Source: Embleya sp051903075 (GTDB lineage: Bacteria; Actinomycetota; Actinomycetes; Streptomycetales; Streptomycetaceae). Taken from it: DNA of 64,000 nt. The notes beneath the pieces were generated by a model, which saw only the letters and a list, made by a program, of their open reading frames with translations, ran no database searches and was not told the DNA's origin. The DNA lies in the NCBI RefSeq assembly GCF_051903075.1, contig NZ_CP182423.1:2108001-2172000 (forward strand), read 5' to 3'. This document shows, piece by piece, positions 25,616 to 34,526 of this stretch. A program made the position numbers and the translations under genes. The first letter of the stretch is position 1; every line of letters begins with the position of its first letter.

Positions 25616-27595
25616 TTACGAGCACAGGATGAGCAGCGAGGTGACCACCGTGCACGATGCCGACGAGGAATTGTTGCCCGGGTTGGGGTCGTTGGGTGTG
25701 CTCGCCGTGCGGGTCGCGGTGACCTCGTAGCCGAGGCCCAGGTTGAGCAGGGCGACCGGGGCGGTGAAGTGGCGGGTGGTTGCCGCGCCCTTGGCCAGCG
25801 GGCCGACCGTGCAGGTGACCGTGCGGTTGGCCACCGCGCAGTCCGGTGAAGTCGCGGTCATCGGGGACGGCAGCGGCGCGGTGACGGTCGCCGAGGCGAG
25901 TGTGTTCGGGCCGCGGTTGGTAACGGTGACGGTGTAGTCGATGTGTGCGCCGAACAGGCCGCCGACGCCGTTGGCCTGGAGGGCCACCGACACGTCGGCC
26001 GCGCTCGCGATGTAGGTGTAGCGGTCGGCCGGTACGGTCGCGCTGGTGCCGCCGGCCGTGGTCACCCGGACGTCGACCTGGCCGGCCGGACCGGGCGGGG
26101 CGGTCGCGGTGCAGGTGGTGGCGGTGCAGGTCACGGCGGTGGCGGGGCGGCCCGGGCCGAAGGTGATGCCGGTCGCGCCCGCGAGGTCGGTGCCGGTGAC
26201 GGTGACCGCCGTGCCGCCGGTGTCGGGGCCGGAGTTCGGGCTCACCGCGGTGACCGTGGGGGCGGGCAGGTAGGTGTAGCGGTCGGCGGCCGAGGTCGCA
26301 CTGGTCCCGCCGGGGCCGGATACGGTGATGTCGACGGTGCCGGGTGCGCCGGGGGGCGCGGTCGCGGTGAGGGTGGTGTCGTCGACGACGGTGAACGCGG
26401 CGGCCGGGGTCGTACCGAACACGACGGCGGTGGTGCCGGTCAGGTGGGTGCCGGTGACGGTCACGGAGGTACCACCGGCCGTGGGGCCGGAGTTGGGGCG
26501 TACCGACGTGACGGTGCGCGGTTGCGGGACGCCGACGACGACTATGCCGTAGGGGGTGGAGCCGACCGGGACGGTGGCCACCACGGTGTCGGTCGTGCCG
26601 TCGATCACGGACACGTCGCCGGACTGGGTGTTGGTGGTGTACACATATCGGCCCGCGACGTGCAGGGTCAGGTTGGCCGGGTACGCGCCCACCGCCACGC
26701 TGTCGACCACCGTGTTCGTGCCCAGGTCCACCACCTTGACCTCGGCCGGGAACGCGGAGACGTACGCCCGGCTTCCGGTCGAGTCCACCGCGACGTTGCT
26801 GGCGTCGGTGATCGGCACGGTCGCGACGAGCAGGCCGCCGGCGGTCAGGTCGAGCGTCCACAGTCCGGACTGGTTGTCGACCACGTACAGCCGACGCCCG
26901 TCGGGACTGAGCGCGGCCCCGTCGGGCGTACCGGGCAGCGTGATGGTCGTGCCGACGACGCCGGTCGCGGCGGTGATCACCGAGACGCTGCGTCCGGCGT
27001 TGTTGACCGCGTACACGTGTGCCCCGTCCGGCGCGGCCAGTACCGCGATCGGGCCGGTGCCCACCGCGATCGTGGCGGCGACGGTGTCGGTCGCCGTGTC
27101 GACGGCGAGGACGGAGTTGCCCTGGGCCACGTACAGCCGGGTGTCCGTCGGATCGATCGCCATCGCGAACGGCCCACCGCCGGTGGCGATCGTGGCGACG
27201 ACCGCATCGGTGGCGGTGTCGATCACCGAGATGCCGCCGGAGTCGAAGTTCGCGACGTACACCCGGGTGCCGGCGTGGTTCGCGGCGAGCCCGTACGGGC
27301 CCCGGCCCACCGGGACGGTGGCCGTGGTGGTGTTGTTCGCGGCGTCGATGACCGAGACCGTGTCCGAGCCGGAGTTGGCCACGTAGACGGCCACGCCCGG
27401 GTGGGCCGCGGCGGCGGGTACGGCCTGGGCGATCAGGCCGGCGAGCACGAGGGCCGCGGCGGCGACGAAAGCGATCAGCCGGCCGGGCAGCGGAGGGCGG
27501 GTCCGCGGACGGTGGGGTCGGATCGAACGGTGGGGCCGGGCCGGGCGGCGCGGGTGCCGTAACCCGTCGGCGGGCTCTGCGAGATCGTGTGACAT
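25616..27595 (-). CDS. Secreted YVTN beta-propeller protein with two IPT/TIG domains and a DUF11-like C terminus
   Basis: A 659-residue extracellular protein. Start ATG ending at 27595 has GGGAGGGG about 7 nt upstream. A long basic N-terminal region precedes a hydrophobic signal ('LIAFVAAAALVLAGLIAQAV' then 'PAAAA'). Next come about seven YVTN-type blades of roughly 42 residues ('VYVANSGSDTVSVID', 'VYVANFDSGGISVIDTATDA'). Two IPT/TIG immunoglobulin-like domains follow ('PNSGPTAGGTSVTVTGTHL', 'PNSGPDTGGTAVTVTGTDL'), then a DUF11-like repeat ('ADVSVALQANGVGGLFGAHI'). Likely a cell-surface or matrix adhesion/binding protein. No sortase motif is visible, so it may be released. Confidence 0.9.
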   Translation of the reverse strand: MSHDLAEPADGLRHPRRPARPHRSIRPHRPRTRPPLPGRLIAFVAAAALVLAGLIAQAVPAAAAHPGVAVYVANSGSDTVSVIDAANNTTTATVPVGRGPYGLAANHAGTRVYVANFDSGGISVIDTATDAVVATIATGGGPFAMAIDPTDTRLYVAQGNSVLAVDTATDTVAATIAVGTGPIAVLAAPDGAHVYAVNNAGRSVSVITAATGVVGTTITLPGTPDGAALSPDGRRLYVVDNQSGLWTLDLTAGGLLVATVPITDASNVAVDSTGSRAYVSAFPAEVKVVDLGTNTVVDSVAVGAYPANLTLHVAGRYVYTTNTQSGDVSVIDGTTDTVVATVPVGSTPYGIVVVGVPQPRTVTSVRPNSGPTAGGTSVTVTGTHLTGTTAVVFGTTPAAAFTVVDDTTLTATAPPGAPGTVDITVSGPGGTSATSAADRYTYLPAPTVTAVSPNSGPDTGGTAVTVTGTDLAGATGITFGPGRPATAVTCTATTCTATAPPGPAGQVDVRVTTAGGTSATVPADRYTYIASAADVSVALQANGVGGLFGAHIDYTVTVTNRGPNTLASATVTAPLPSPMTATSPDCAVANRTVTCTVGPLAKGAATTRHFTAPVALLNLGLGYEVTATRTASTPNDPNPGNNSSSASCTVVTSLLILCS

Positions 27596-27897
27596 CGGGA
27601 TCCCCTCCCTGACGATGGAGCGCACCCGGCCGGCTCCATCGGGGCACACCGATCCCCACCCCGCAGTGCAGCACTCGGGCCCCCACCCGAATCCGGCGCC
27701 ACGCCCGGCAACGGTGCCGAGCCGTGGTGCCGGACGGCCGCGAATCACGGATCGCGATTCGTCGGTGCGTCGCCCGAAACGTACCGGGTCGGCGGGCGGT
27801 GATGCGGCCTTAACGGCGAAATCGCCTCATGGGGGCGGGAGTTGATGTAGAGGCGCTGAGGTGGAGATCGTTGGGGCGGGGATCGAGGGCGGTCCGC

Positions 27898-28380
27898 TCA
27901 GTCCCTGGGCAGGTATACCGTCCGGCCCTGGGCGCGGGCACGCAGCGCGGCAGGCACGCGCGGGGCGACCGTACTCGGCAGCAGTTCCGCGGCCCGCTCG
28001 ACCGTGACGAACGCGTGGTCGTCGAGTTCGTCCTCCTGGATCCGGATGGCCGCGATCCGGTCGGGGGAGAACGTACCGCCGTCGAACATCCAACCGGTCA
28101 ACGGGCGGGGCCGGGGCTCGAGTTCGGGTACCCAGTCGACCACCAGCAACTCCCCGACGGCGACGTCGAGCCCGAGTTCCTCGCGGAGTTCGCGCGCGCA
28201 GGCGTCGTGGGGTGATTCGTTGCGATCGACGAAGCCGCCGGGCAGGTTCCAGTAGTCCCGGTAGTTGGGTTTGACCACCAGGACCCGGTCCTCGGCGTCG
28301 GTGATCAGCGCGGAGGCGGCGGCGTAAAGGGAGGGCAGTTGCTCGTACCACTGCTCGGGCGGCAGGAAGTCTCGGGTCAT
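27898..28380 (-). CDS. Nudix hydrolase
   Basis: A 160-residue protein with a complete Nudix box: 'GGFVDRNESPHDACARELRE' continuing 'ELGLD', matching Gx5Ex7REUxEExGU, including the catalytic glutamates. 'DYWNLPGG' just before it is also typical. Family role: metal-dependent hydrolysis of nucleoside diphosphates linked to another moiety. Substrate cannot be inferred. It appears to be a single-gene unit; the upstream start region is 200 bp from the gene at 27595. Confidence 0.93.
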   Translation of the reverse strand: MTRDFLPPEQWYEQLPSLYAAASALITDAEDRVLVVKPNYRDYWNLPGGFVDRNESPHDACARELREELGLDVAVGELLVVDWVPELEPRPRPLTGWMFDGGTFSPDRIAAIRIQEDELDDHAFVTVERAAELLPSTVAPRVPAALRARAQGRTVYLPRD

Positions 28381-28517
28381 TTCGTCGAGCCTAGCGCCGG
28401 GCCAGGGCTGCGGCGGCGGGGGCTGTGGCGGCGGGGGCGGCGGGTGGTGGGGCGGCGGGGCGCGGGCCGCGTGGGTACCGGGCCCGGCGCCGAGTCACCG
28501 CCGCAACGCCGGCACGA

Positions 28518-28542
28518 CCCCGCCGGCCTGGAGCCGGCGGGG
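28518..28542 (-). terminator. Hairpin terminator for the secreted repeat protein gene
   Basis: CCCCGCCGGC (28518-28527) and GCCGGCGGGG (28533-28542) with a 5-nt loop, about 40 bp past the stop codon at 28580 on the minus strand. Confidence 0.8.
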
Positions 28543-28579
28543 CCGTGGAGGGCCGCTTCGGTCGATTCTCGGGAGCGGG

Positions 28580-29833
28580 TCAGTCCTTGGGAATGTACGT
28601 CGGACAGGTCGAGAACGCGTTCTGCTGCACGCAGGTGAACAGTGCGTTCCACTTGCTGCTGCTGTCGGCGACGGCCGTGGTCAGCGCGTCGCCGCACGTG
28701 TCGTCGGAAAGACCCCAGAGGGATCCGTCCGGCCAACCGGCCTGACGAGTGCGCGTTTCGATCGTCGTGAGGCATTCCGCGCTCGGGTTGTAGCGTTTCA
28801 CCTCGTTGATGAACTCCAGATACTTGGGGTTCTGGAGCACGTTGGCCTGCGTGACCAGGGTCTGCCGGGCCGCGTCCTTGGCCTGCGGCGACGCATTCGG
28901 GTCCTGCAGCGTCGCGGTCGCCTGCGTGGCCGCCGTCGCGGTCGTCTGGATGACCTTCTGGATCTGCTGCTGGTCCGCCGGCTTCTTCGGCGCCGTCTTC
29001 GGGTCCTTGGAGGCGAGCAACGCGTCACTGATCAGCGTCACGACCTGGATGGCGAACCCTCGGTCGGCCGCCGGGAAGGTCGGACTCTGGAGCCGTACCA
29101 TGATCTGGGCCACGCCCTGCGCGGTCTTCAGATAATCGGCTCGCTCCCCCACGGCCAAGTTCGGGTCCTGACTCCGCCGCAGCGCCTCGTTCACGCCCTG
29201 CACGACCTTCGTGTACAGCGCCCGGTCCGGCGCCGACGTCGTCGGGTCCTGGATGGCCTTCAGCGTTTGATTGATCGCCGAGACGGCCTCGGCGTACCTG
29301 TTCCGGTCCTCGGTGGACGTGGACGGATTCTTGATCGCGTTCACCGCCGTGTTCAGGCCCTCCTTCAGCTTCTGCTTCACATCCGGCGGGACGTTCAGTT
29401 TGTCGATCTCGGCCTCCACCTCCCGCTTCGCGCCGTCCGGGTCCGTCTTCGGATCCGGCGGCGGCGCGACCTGTTGCAGCTGATTGGGCGGATGCGACGA
29501 TCCGCCCGGACCGGGTGTGCTCGGCGTCCCCGACGAGGGGGTGCCCGGGGCGCTGGGCGTGCCCGTCCCCGGCGTGTTCGGCCCGTTGGGGGAGTTCGGG
29601 GTCTTCGGCGCGTTGGGTGTGTTCGGGGTGTTGGGCGGGGGCGGTGTGTACGCCGGCGCCTGCGGGGTGTTCGGCGGTTCGGGGGTGTCGGCGGGTATGC
29701 GGCTGGTGGCCTGGCCGGGCGAGGCGACCTGTGGCGCGCCGGCCGCGGCGGCGGCGGTCGGCAGCGCCAGTGCGGCAGCCAGACAGGACGTGCCTACGAT
29801 GCGGGATATCTGTCGCCGGGCAGTTTTGGACAT
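28580..29833 (-). CDS. Secreted protein with Pro/Asn/Thr-rich stalk and 27-residue helical repeats, function unknown
   Basis: A 417-residue protein. It has a Sec signal peptide (residues 1-31, 'CLAAALALPTAAAAAGAPQ'), then a Pro/Asn/Thr/Gly stalk (about 45-125). A repeat domain follows in which units beginning (D/N/S)P occur at residues 169, 196, 223, 250 and 277, exactly 27 apart, then less regularly at 311 and 335. The unit pattern is DP-x5-DR-x2-Y plus a helix ending in 'NEAL'-like residues. The C-terminal domain has four Cys (in 'SAECL', 'DDTCG', 'LFTCV', 'FSTCP'), probably two disulfides. I do not recognise the family. Start ATG ends at 29833. Confidence 0.82.
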   Translation of the reverse strand: MSKTARRQISRIVGTSCLAAALALPTAAAAAGAPQVASPGQATSRIPADTPEPPNTPQAPAYTPPPPNTPNTPNAPKTPNSPNGPNTPGTGTPSAPGTPSSGTPSTPGPGGSSHPPNQLQQVAPPPDPKTDPDGAKREVEAEIDKLNVPPDVKQKLKEGLNTAVNAIKNPSTSTEDRNRYAEAVSAINQTLKAIQDPTTSAPDRALYTKVVQGVNEALRRSQDPNLAVGERADYLKTAQGVAQIMVRLQSPTFPAADRGFAIQVVTLISDALLASKDPKTAPKKPADQQQIQKVIQTTATAATQATATLQDPNASPQAKDAARQTLVTQANVLQNPKYLEFINEVKRYNPSAECLTTIETRTRQAGWPDGSLWGLSDDTCGDALTTAVADSSSKWNALFTCVQQNAFSTCPTYIPKD

Positions 29834-29940
29834 GACGAATCCAGTCGAGTGGGGACGTTGCTGCTGTGCCGTTGTCGTCTCGGCCGCTGTCGGCTCGATC
29901 ACCGAGGCGGCTGCCTGCAGGCACCGGAGACCTCAAGCCT

Positions 29941-30019
29941 CGACGGTGCGCATGTGACGGTGCACGTGTATCGAACGGTGCACGCGTGACGGTGCACATG
30001 TGTCGAACAGTGCACGGGG
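29941..30019. repeat. 32-bp direct repeat with GTGCAC palindromes
   Basis: Copies at 29956-29987 and 29988-30019 share GACGGTGCAC, then GTRTCGAAC, then RGTGCACG; a partial copy starts at 29941. Four GTGCAC palindromes alternate at about 16-bp steps. It lies 110-190 bp upstream of the secreted repeat protein gene and could be a regulator-binding array. Confidence 0.7.
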
Positions 30020-30686
30020 ATCGACAAGAACAACTCTTCGCCCGTCCCTCGCCCGTCGCAACTCCGACCCACGCCGCCGGGCGGATGCCGGAGGTGTGCG
30101 GGGGTGGTGGGCGCGAACGGTGTGTAGGCGGTGGGTCTCAGGTGGTGGTGAAGCGGTCCCGGCGCTCGCCGTGCCGTCGGGCCGGCGGAAGCCCGCGGCC
30201 GAGGTCGTTCGTCGGCACGCAGCCGGACAGCGGCCAGGGCGCCTTGAGAACGGGAGACCCCGGGGACCGATCGCATCCGGCAGCGGGCGCAGCCGCTCCT
30301 GCGGGACCGGCCGGTCGAGGCTCAGGGCGATGGCGATGGCGACGGCGAGGCCGTGGAGCACGTCGTGACCCAGGGCCACGGTGGGACTCGGCGTTGTCCC
30401 GCAGCGCCGCGACCGGCTCGTCGGTGGACAGCGCGGCCGTGTCCGCGCGGGCACGGCGGTCGGTCATGCGGTGAAGGCTGTCGCGTACCTTGACCACCTC
30501 CGGGCGGAGCCGAACCAACGAGCAGCGGAAGCCGAGCGACATGTCCGCTACCATTTCGCGCGCCCCAACCCGCGCACCGGGACGGGGAGTTCCAGTGTGC
30601 TCGATAGAAAGTCCGTCGAACACGGCGGCCGATTCCCGACGTTCGGCCGCGGAGGCGGCCGCGAGCGCCGGGGGTCGCAGCAATCG
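30020..30686. other. Degraded intergenic DNA, no gene recognised
   Basis: Open frames exist on both strands but none is recognisable. Minus-strand pieces such as 'DVLHGLAVAIAIALSLDRP' look like scraps of a former gene broken by frameshifts; I cannot assign it. Confidence 0.5.
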
Positions 30687-31140
30687 CTGCAATACTTCAT
30701 CGCCGTCGTCGAGGAGCCCAAGTTCACCCGCGCCGCCCCGGGGCGAGCCGGACATCGCGCTGGTCGGCGTGGTGGTTCCGGAGCCTCCGGCCGGGGGCGT
30801 CCGGATCGTGGTCGACGAACCCGTAGTCGCGGTGATGGCTCCGGGCGAAATGTTGCCGACGTCGGGACGGACCACCCTCCCCCGGCCGCGCGGAAGCGGG
30901 TTGCGCGGGGTGTTGGAACGCGCGTGCGCGGAGGCGGGATCCCGGCCACGGATCGCCTTCGAGGCCGCCACTCCGCTGCTGCTCGCCCAACTGGCCGCCC
31001 GTACCCGAGCGTTGCGGTGGTACCGGCCCCGCGTCGGACGCGGCGACGGCCGCCGGACTGCGCACGCCGGAGCTGATCCGGCCACGCGCCCGGGGCCGGA
31101 TCGCGCCGGTGGAATGGGGGCGCGGAGTCTCGCGGCGGCG
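30687..31140 (+). pseudogene. LysR-family regulator pseudogene with internal deletion and frameshift
   Basis: Pieces of one LysR-type regulator appear in order in different frames. At 30687 'LQYFIAVVEEPKFTRAA' is the start of a LysR HTH. From about 30744 a shifted frame gives 'EPDIALVGVVVPEPPAGGVR' and 'IVVDEPVVAVMAPGE', then 'LRGVLERACAEAGSRPRIAF', the C-terminal half of the substrate domain. At about 31010 the frame shifts again ('VAVVPAP', then 'LRTPELIRPRARGRIAPVEW'). Roughly 140 codons that would finish the HTH and begin the effector domain are missing near 30735-30744. The gene cannot make a working regulator. Confidence 0.75.
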
Positions 31141-31280
31141 AACGGTGCCGTCCGGTATCGATTCGTATCGCGTCGTATCAAGTCGCGTCGTATCGAGTCG
31201 CTCGATCCCGAGTCGAGCCCTCCCGCGCCGTCTCGCGTCGTCTCGTGTCGCCCCGCGCCGTCCCGTGTCGTCTCGTCGGC

Positions 31281-32051
31281 TCAGCCGGCGGTCAGACCGC
31301 TGTCGTTGTGCAGGATCGCGCCGTGTACGTTCCGGGCCTCCTCGGAGGCGACATACGAGAACATCGCCGCGATGTCCTCCGGCTGCGCCATCGGGCGCGG
31401 CGTCATGGCGCGGCCGACCAGGTCCCAGTCCACGTCCGCGGGCATCTGGTAGTTGGCCACCAGGTTGGTGTCGATACCGCCCGGCGCGATCGCGTTCACC
31501 CGCAGTGGCTGCTTGGCGAACTCCCAGGCCAGCGACCGGGTCAGCTGAACCACGGCGCCCTTGCTCATGGTGTAGACGACGCCGTACGCCAGGCCCATCA
31601 CACCGGCGTTGGACGCGATGTTGACCACGTTGCCGGACCGTTCGAGCAGGTGCGGGATGGCCGCCTGGCACATGAAGAAGTAGCCGTCGATGTTGACGCC
31701 CATCATCCGCCGGTAGTCCGCCTCGGTGACCTCCAGCACGTGCTCGGCCCGCGCGATGCCCGCCACGTTGCCCAGCACGTCGATCCCACCGAACTCCGCC
31801 ACGGCCGCCGCCACCGCGGCAAAACACTCGTCCCGTACCGCCACGTCGGTGACCCGAGTGGCCACCTTGCCCGCAAGCCCGACCGCCGCCTCGGCGGTCT
31901 CGGCCAACGACGCCGCCGCGATGTCCAGCGCGAACACGTTGGCCCCCTCCGCCGCCAACCGCAACGTGGTGGCCCGCCCGACCCCCGACCCGGCTCCGGT
32001 GACCACCGCGGTCTTACCGTCGAACCGGCCGGACACATGGGCTATCGACAT
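31281..32051 (-). CDS. Short-chain dehydrogenase/reductase (SDR), classical
   Basis: A 256-residue NAD(P)-dependent oxidoreductase. The cofactor motif is 'AVVTGAGSGVGRATTLRLAA' with Asp in 'VFALDIAAASL' favouring NAD. 'GNVAG' replaces NNAG. Catalytic residues are Ser in 'VNIASNAG' and the YxxxK pair in 'VVYTMSKGAV'. 'RVNAIAPGGIDTNL' is the usual post-active-site segment. Start ATG ends at 32051; a much longer frame upstream is not coding-like. It is adjacent to the LysR pseudogene, which may once have regulated it. Substrate unknown. Confidence 0.92.
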   Translation of the reverse strand: MSIAHVSGRFDGKTAVVTGAGSGVGRATTLRLAAEGANVFALDIAAASLAETAEAAVGLAGKVATRVTDVAVRDECFAAVAAAVAEFGGIDVLGNVAGIARAEHVLEVTEADYRRMMGVNIDGYFFMCQAAIPHLLERSGNVVNIASNAGVMGLAYGVVYTMSKGAVVQLTRSLAWEFAKQPLRVNAIAPGGIDTNLVANYQMPADVDWDLVGRAMTPRPMAQPEDIAAMFSYVASEEARNVHGAILHNDSGLTAG

Positions 32052-32600
32052 GCGTTCACTCCATCGGACGAGGATTCGGAAGACGGATCGAAAGGGCACG
32101 ACAACGCACCCACGACCAGAGGTGACGGATCGTGCCACAGCCAAGTTGGGGAAACCAGACCCACTTCCCCACCCCTCACCGCCAACCGACCGGCGGTGTA
32201 GGAGCAGGTGTGCTGCCGCACGAAAAGCAGCAACGGTGGATGCGAACGTCCATCGGCCGTGTGCGCTCCCCACCGAAGCGATGGGCACCCGATCGAGCCC
32301 AGGCCCGCCCCTCGGGACCGAACTCCACCGCTGCTCGCTCGCCGGGTCCCCACGTCCGCGACCGGGTGGGACAGCACCTCGTGCGGGCACGGGGCGGCAA
32401 GCCCGTGACCGCCCAGCGCGAAAATCCTCACGCCACAGACCCCGGCGCACACATGAGAAGGGCGAGACGAAGAGAGAGGAGAAGGGAGAGGCAGGGCGTA
32501 CCGACACCCACGACGCCTGCCTCGGCTTCGCCGCCTGTCCCGTCACCCACCGACAAGCGAAACGCCTTCGTCAGGACTCGGGACTACTGAAGCCGAGCCG
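32052..32600. other. Intergenic region, no gene recognised
   Basis: About 550 bp upstream of the SDR gene. Frames are open on both strands but lack domains and start sites. A purine-rich tract occurs around 32455-32505. Confidence 0.55.
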
Positions 32601-33062
32601 TCATCCGGATGCCCCGCTCAGGACGATCGTCGCGGAGGAACGATCCAAGTAGGCACCCGCCCCGTTGTACGACCACCGGCCGTGTTCGGGTACGAGCGAA
32701 CGCAAGGCGCTCGGCATCTCCTCCATCGGCGGTCCGGCGATCGCCTGCCACTGCCCCCACCCTTCCGCGGCGACGGTATCCGCGAGATGAACGACCCCGT
32801 AGTAGCCCCAGTCGTGCGGCCCCGGCACCGTCACACGCCCCGTGTCGGGCGCACCCATGGCCCGGACACACCACTTGGCGGAGGTCACGGAGCCCAACTG
32901 CGGGAACACCGCCAACAGATCGGCTGCGACGGAACTCGTCGGTTCACAGCGGTGCGCCGCCTTTTCGTCCTTGTCGTCACCGTCTCCGAGGCCGCACGCG
33001 CCGATCAGCATTCCGGCCGCCATCGTGATCCCCACAACGACCCTTCGCGCCGTGTGCGTCAT
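32601..33062 (-). CDS. Putative lipoprotein, function unknown
   Basis: A 153-residue protein with a lipoprotein signal: basic start 'MTHTARRVVVGITMAAGMLI' and lipobox 'IGAC' with the modified Cys at residue 23. The mature part begins with an acidic linker ('GLGDGDDKDEK') and contains two further Cys ('HRCEP', 'AKWCV') that may form a disulfide. 'GPHDWGYYGVVHLADTVAAE' and 'PEHGRWSYNGAGAYLD' are the most conserved-looking segments. No domain is recognised. Start ATG ends at 33062; a longer upstream open frame runs into repeats and is rejected. Confidence 0.78.
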   Translation of the reverse strand: MTHTARRVVVGITMAAGMLIGACGLGDGDDKDEKAAHRCEPTSSVAADLLAVFPQLGSVTSAKWCVRAMGAPDTGRVTVPGPHDWGYYGVVHLADTVAAEGWGQWQAIAGPPMEEMPSALRSLVPEHGRWSYNGAGAYLDRSSATIVLSGASG

Positions 33063-33187
33063 CCGACCTCGTCCATGCGCTCGTCCCCCGACCTCGGCAC
33101 CGAACCGACACCGAGTCTGACATCGAGACCACGGCCGATACATCCAACCTGGTGCGTAGTTCGTGCGGGCCACCCGGCTCATCACCC

Positions 33188-33760
33188 GCAGACCCGACCC
33201 GCACGAGCTGCCGACCCCCGGCCACGTCAGCACCCACGCGTCGGGCCGCCGACCATGAGCACCGCACCACCTCCGCCCGCGCACACCGTCCGGGAGCCGG
33301 CCGGGGCGTGCACGACGCGGTAAAGCCTCCCAGTCCGCCCCCGACCCGGGCATCCACCGAGCCGCCCACTCTCGGGCGTGCCCGCACCCAGTCGCGCCGT
33401 CCACGATTGGGCACCGCACCGGCCGGCCCGCGCACACCGGCCGGGAGCCGACCGAAACCGGCGCGACGCGGTAGAACCTCCCAGGCCGCCCCCGCAACTT
33501 GAACGGCCACCAAGCCGCCCATGCGCGGCGCGTCAGTGCCAACGACCATGGCCAACCGTGGTGATCGCCGTGCGGAGCACGGAGTGTGGCGAAGCCGCCA
33601 AGTGTGGGTCGGAGGACCGGAGCAAAACTGGCTGCGGGTCGACCGCAGCCGGCGCGACGGAGCAAAGCCTCCAGACCGCCCTCCTCGACTCGGACGTCTA
33701 CGAGCCACCGACCCCCAGGCGCGTCAGCGCCCACGGCTCGGGCCGCCCCCGGGATCGACG
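33188..33760. repeat. Diverged direct repeats, three copies of 150-190 bp
   Basis: Blocks starting near 33309, 33460 and 33654 share GACG(CG/GA)G(T/C)A(A/G)A followed by CCTCC and CCGCCC, and then a run towards GAGCCGCC or GAGCCACC. A fourth, weaker copy precedes them near 33190. The DNA is open on both strands but I see no gene. Confidence 0.55.
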
Positions 33761-33839
33761 CGCGCAGCGCGGAGAGCGGCGGAGCCGCAGAACTTGGGCT
33801 GGGTGACCCGGAGCGAAGCGGAGGGGCACACAGCCCCGA

Positions 33840-33898
33840 GCGAGGGGCCGCTTTTCTGCGGAGGAGCGAAGCGGGGGAGCAGAAAAGCGGTCCCTCGC
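33840..33898. repeat. Long hairpin element
   Basis: The left arm (33840-33859, containing GGCCGCTTTTCTGC) pairs over 20 positions with the right arm (33879-33898, GCAGAAAAGCGG...) with a single G.T mismatch and a 19-nt loop GGAGGAGCGAAGCGGGGGA. No T-run follows, so it looks more like a mobile palindromic repeat than a terminator. Confidence 0.8.
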
Positions 33899-33998
33899 GA
33901 GCCGGCGCGAAGCGCCCAATAAGAAGCAACGCCGCGAACACGACTCCGGCACCCCGAGCCGCCCTACTCACCCCTCAGGCTCCCGCGACCACGGCACC

Positions 33999-34411
33999 CG
34001 ACTCAGGCAAGCCGCCCACTCCCCACGCGCCTCGGCCCCATCCCGCAACAACCCGCAACCCTGGCAAGCCGCCCCGCTCCGCAACGACCCAGGCCCTGCC
34101 CACGGCAACGCCCAACCCCAGCAAGCCACTCCGCTCCGGCCGCGACTCAGCCCCCACACCACAACCCGCCCCGCCCCCGACGACCCTGGCAAGCCACTCC
34201 GCTCCGCCATGGCTCCGGCCCCCACCGAAACCCCGCCCCAGCAAGCCACCGCCTCACCGCGACTCAAACCCGCCCCACAACGCACGGCCCCGGCGAGCCG
34301 CCCGCCCCTGACGACTCGGGCATCACCGCGCGCCTGGCAAGCCACCCGCTTCGCCGCCACCCAAGCCCCTCTCCGCAACGCGCGACCCTGGCAAGCCATC
34401 CCGCTCCGCTG
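33999..34411. repeat. Eight degenerate direct repeats of GGCAAGCC(A/G)CYCCGCTCCG
   Basis: Copies occur at about 34003, 34062, 34116, 34184, 34241, 34292, 34338 and 34389, spaced 46-68 bp. The core is (T/A)GGCAAGCCAC followed by a CCGCTCCG-like segment. The spacers are unrelated. The stretch is C/A-rich on the plus strand and has no supported gene. It directly precedes the 3' end of the DUF2637 gene. Confidence 0.7.
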
Positions 34412-34526
34412 CGAATCAGCCGGCGCCGATCACCGCGAAGCGCACGCCGCACCGCGCCGCGCGTCGAGGTAGGGCCTCGGCGAACGGCCGACAACGGGCC
34501 GCCATCGCCTCGGCGTTGGACTCGTG

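Noticed and set aside
30138..31181. A 347-codon minus-strand frame across the LysR pseudogene
   Set aside because: The opposite strand carries recognisable LysR fragments, which explains the open frame.
33999..34411. CRISPR array
   Set aside because: Repeats are degenerate, spacing varies from 46 to 68 bp and there are no cas genes.
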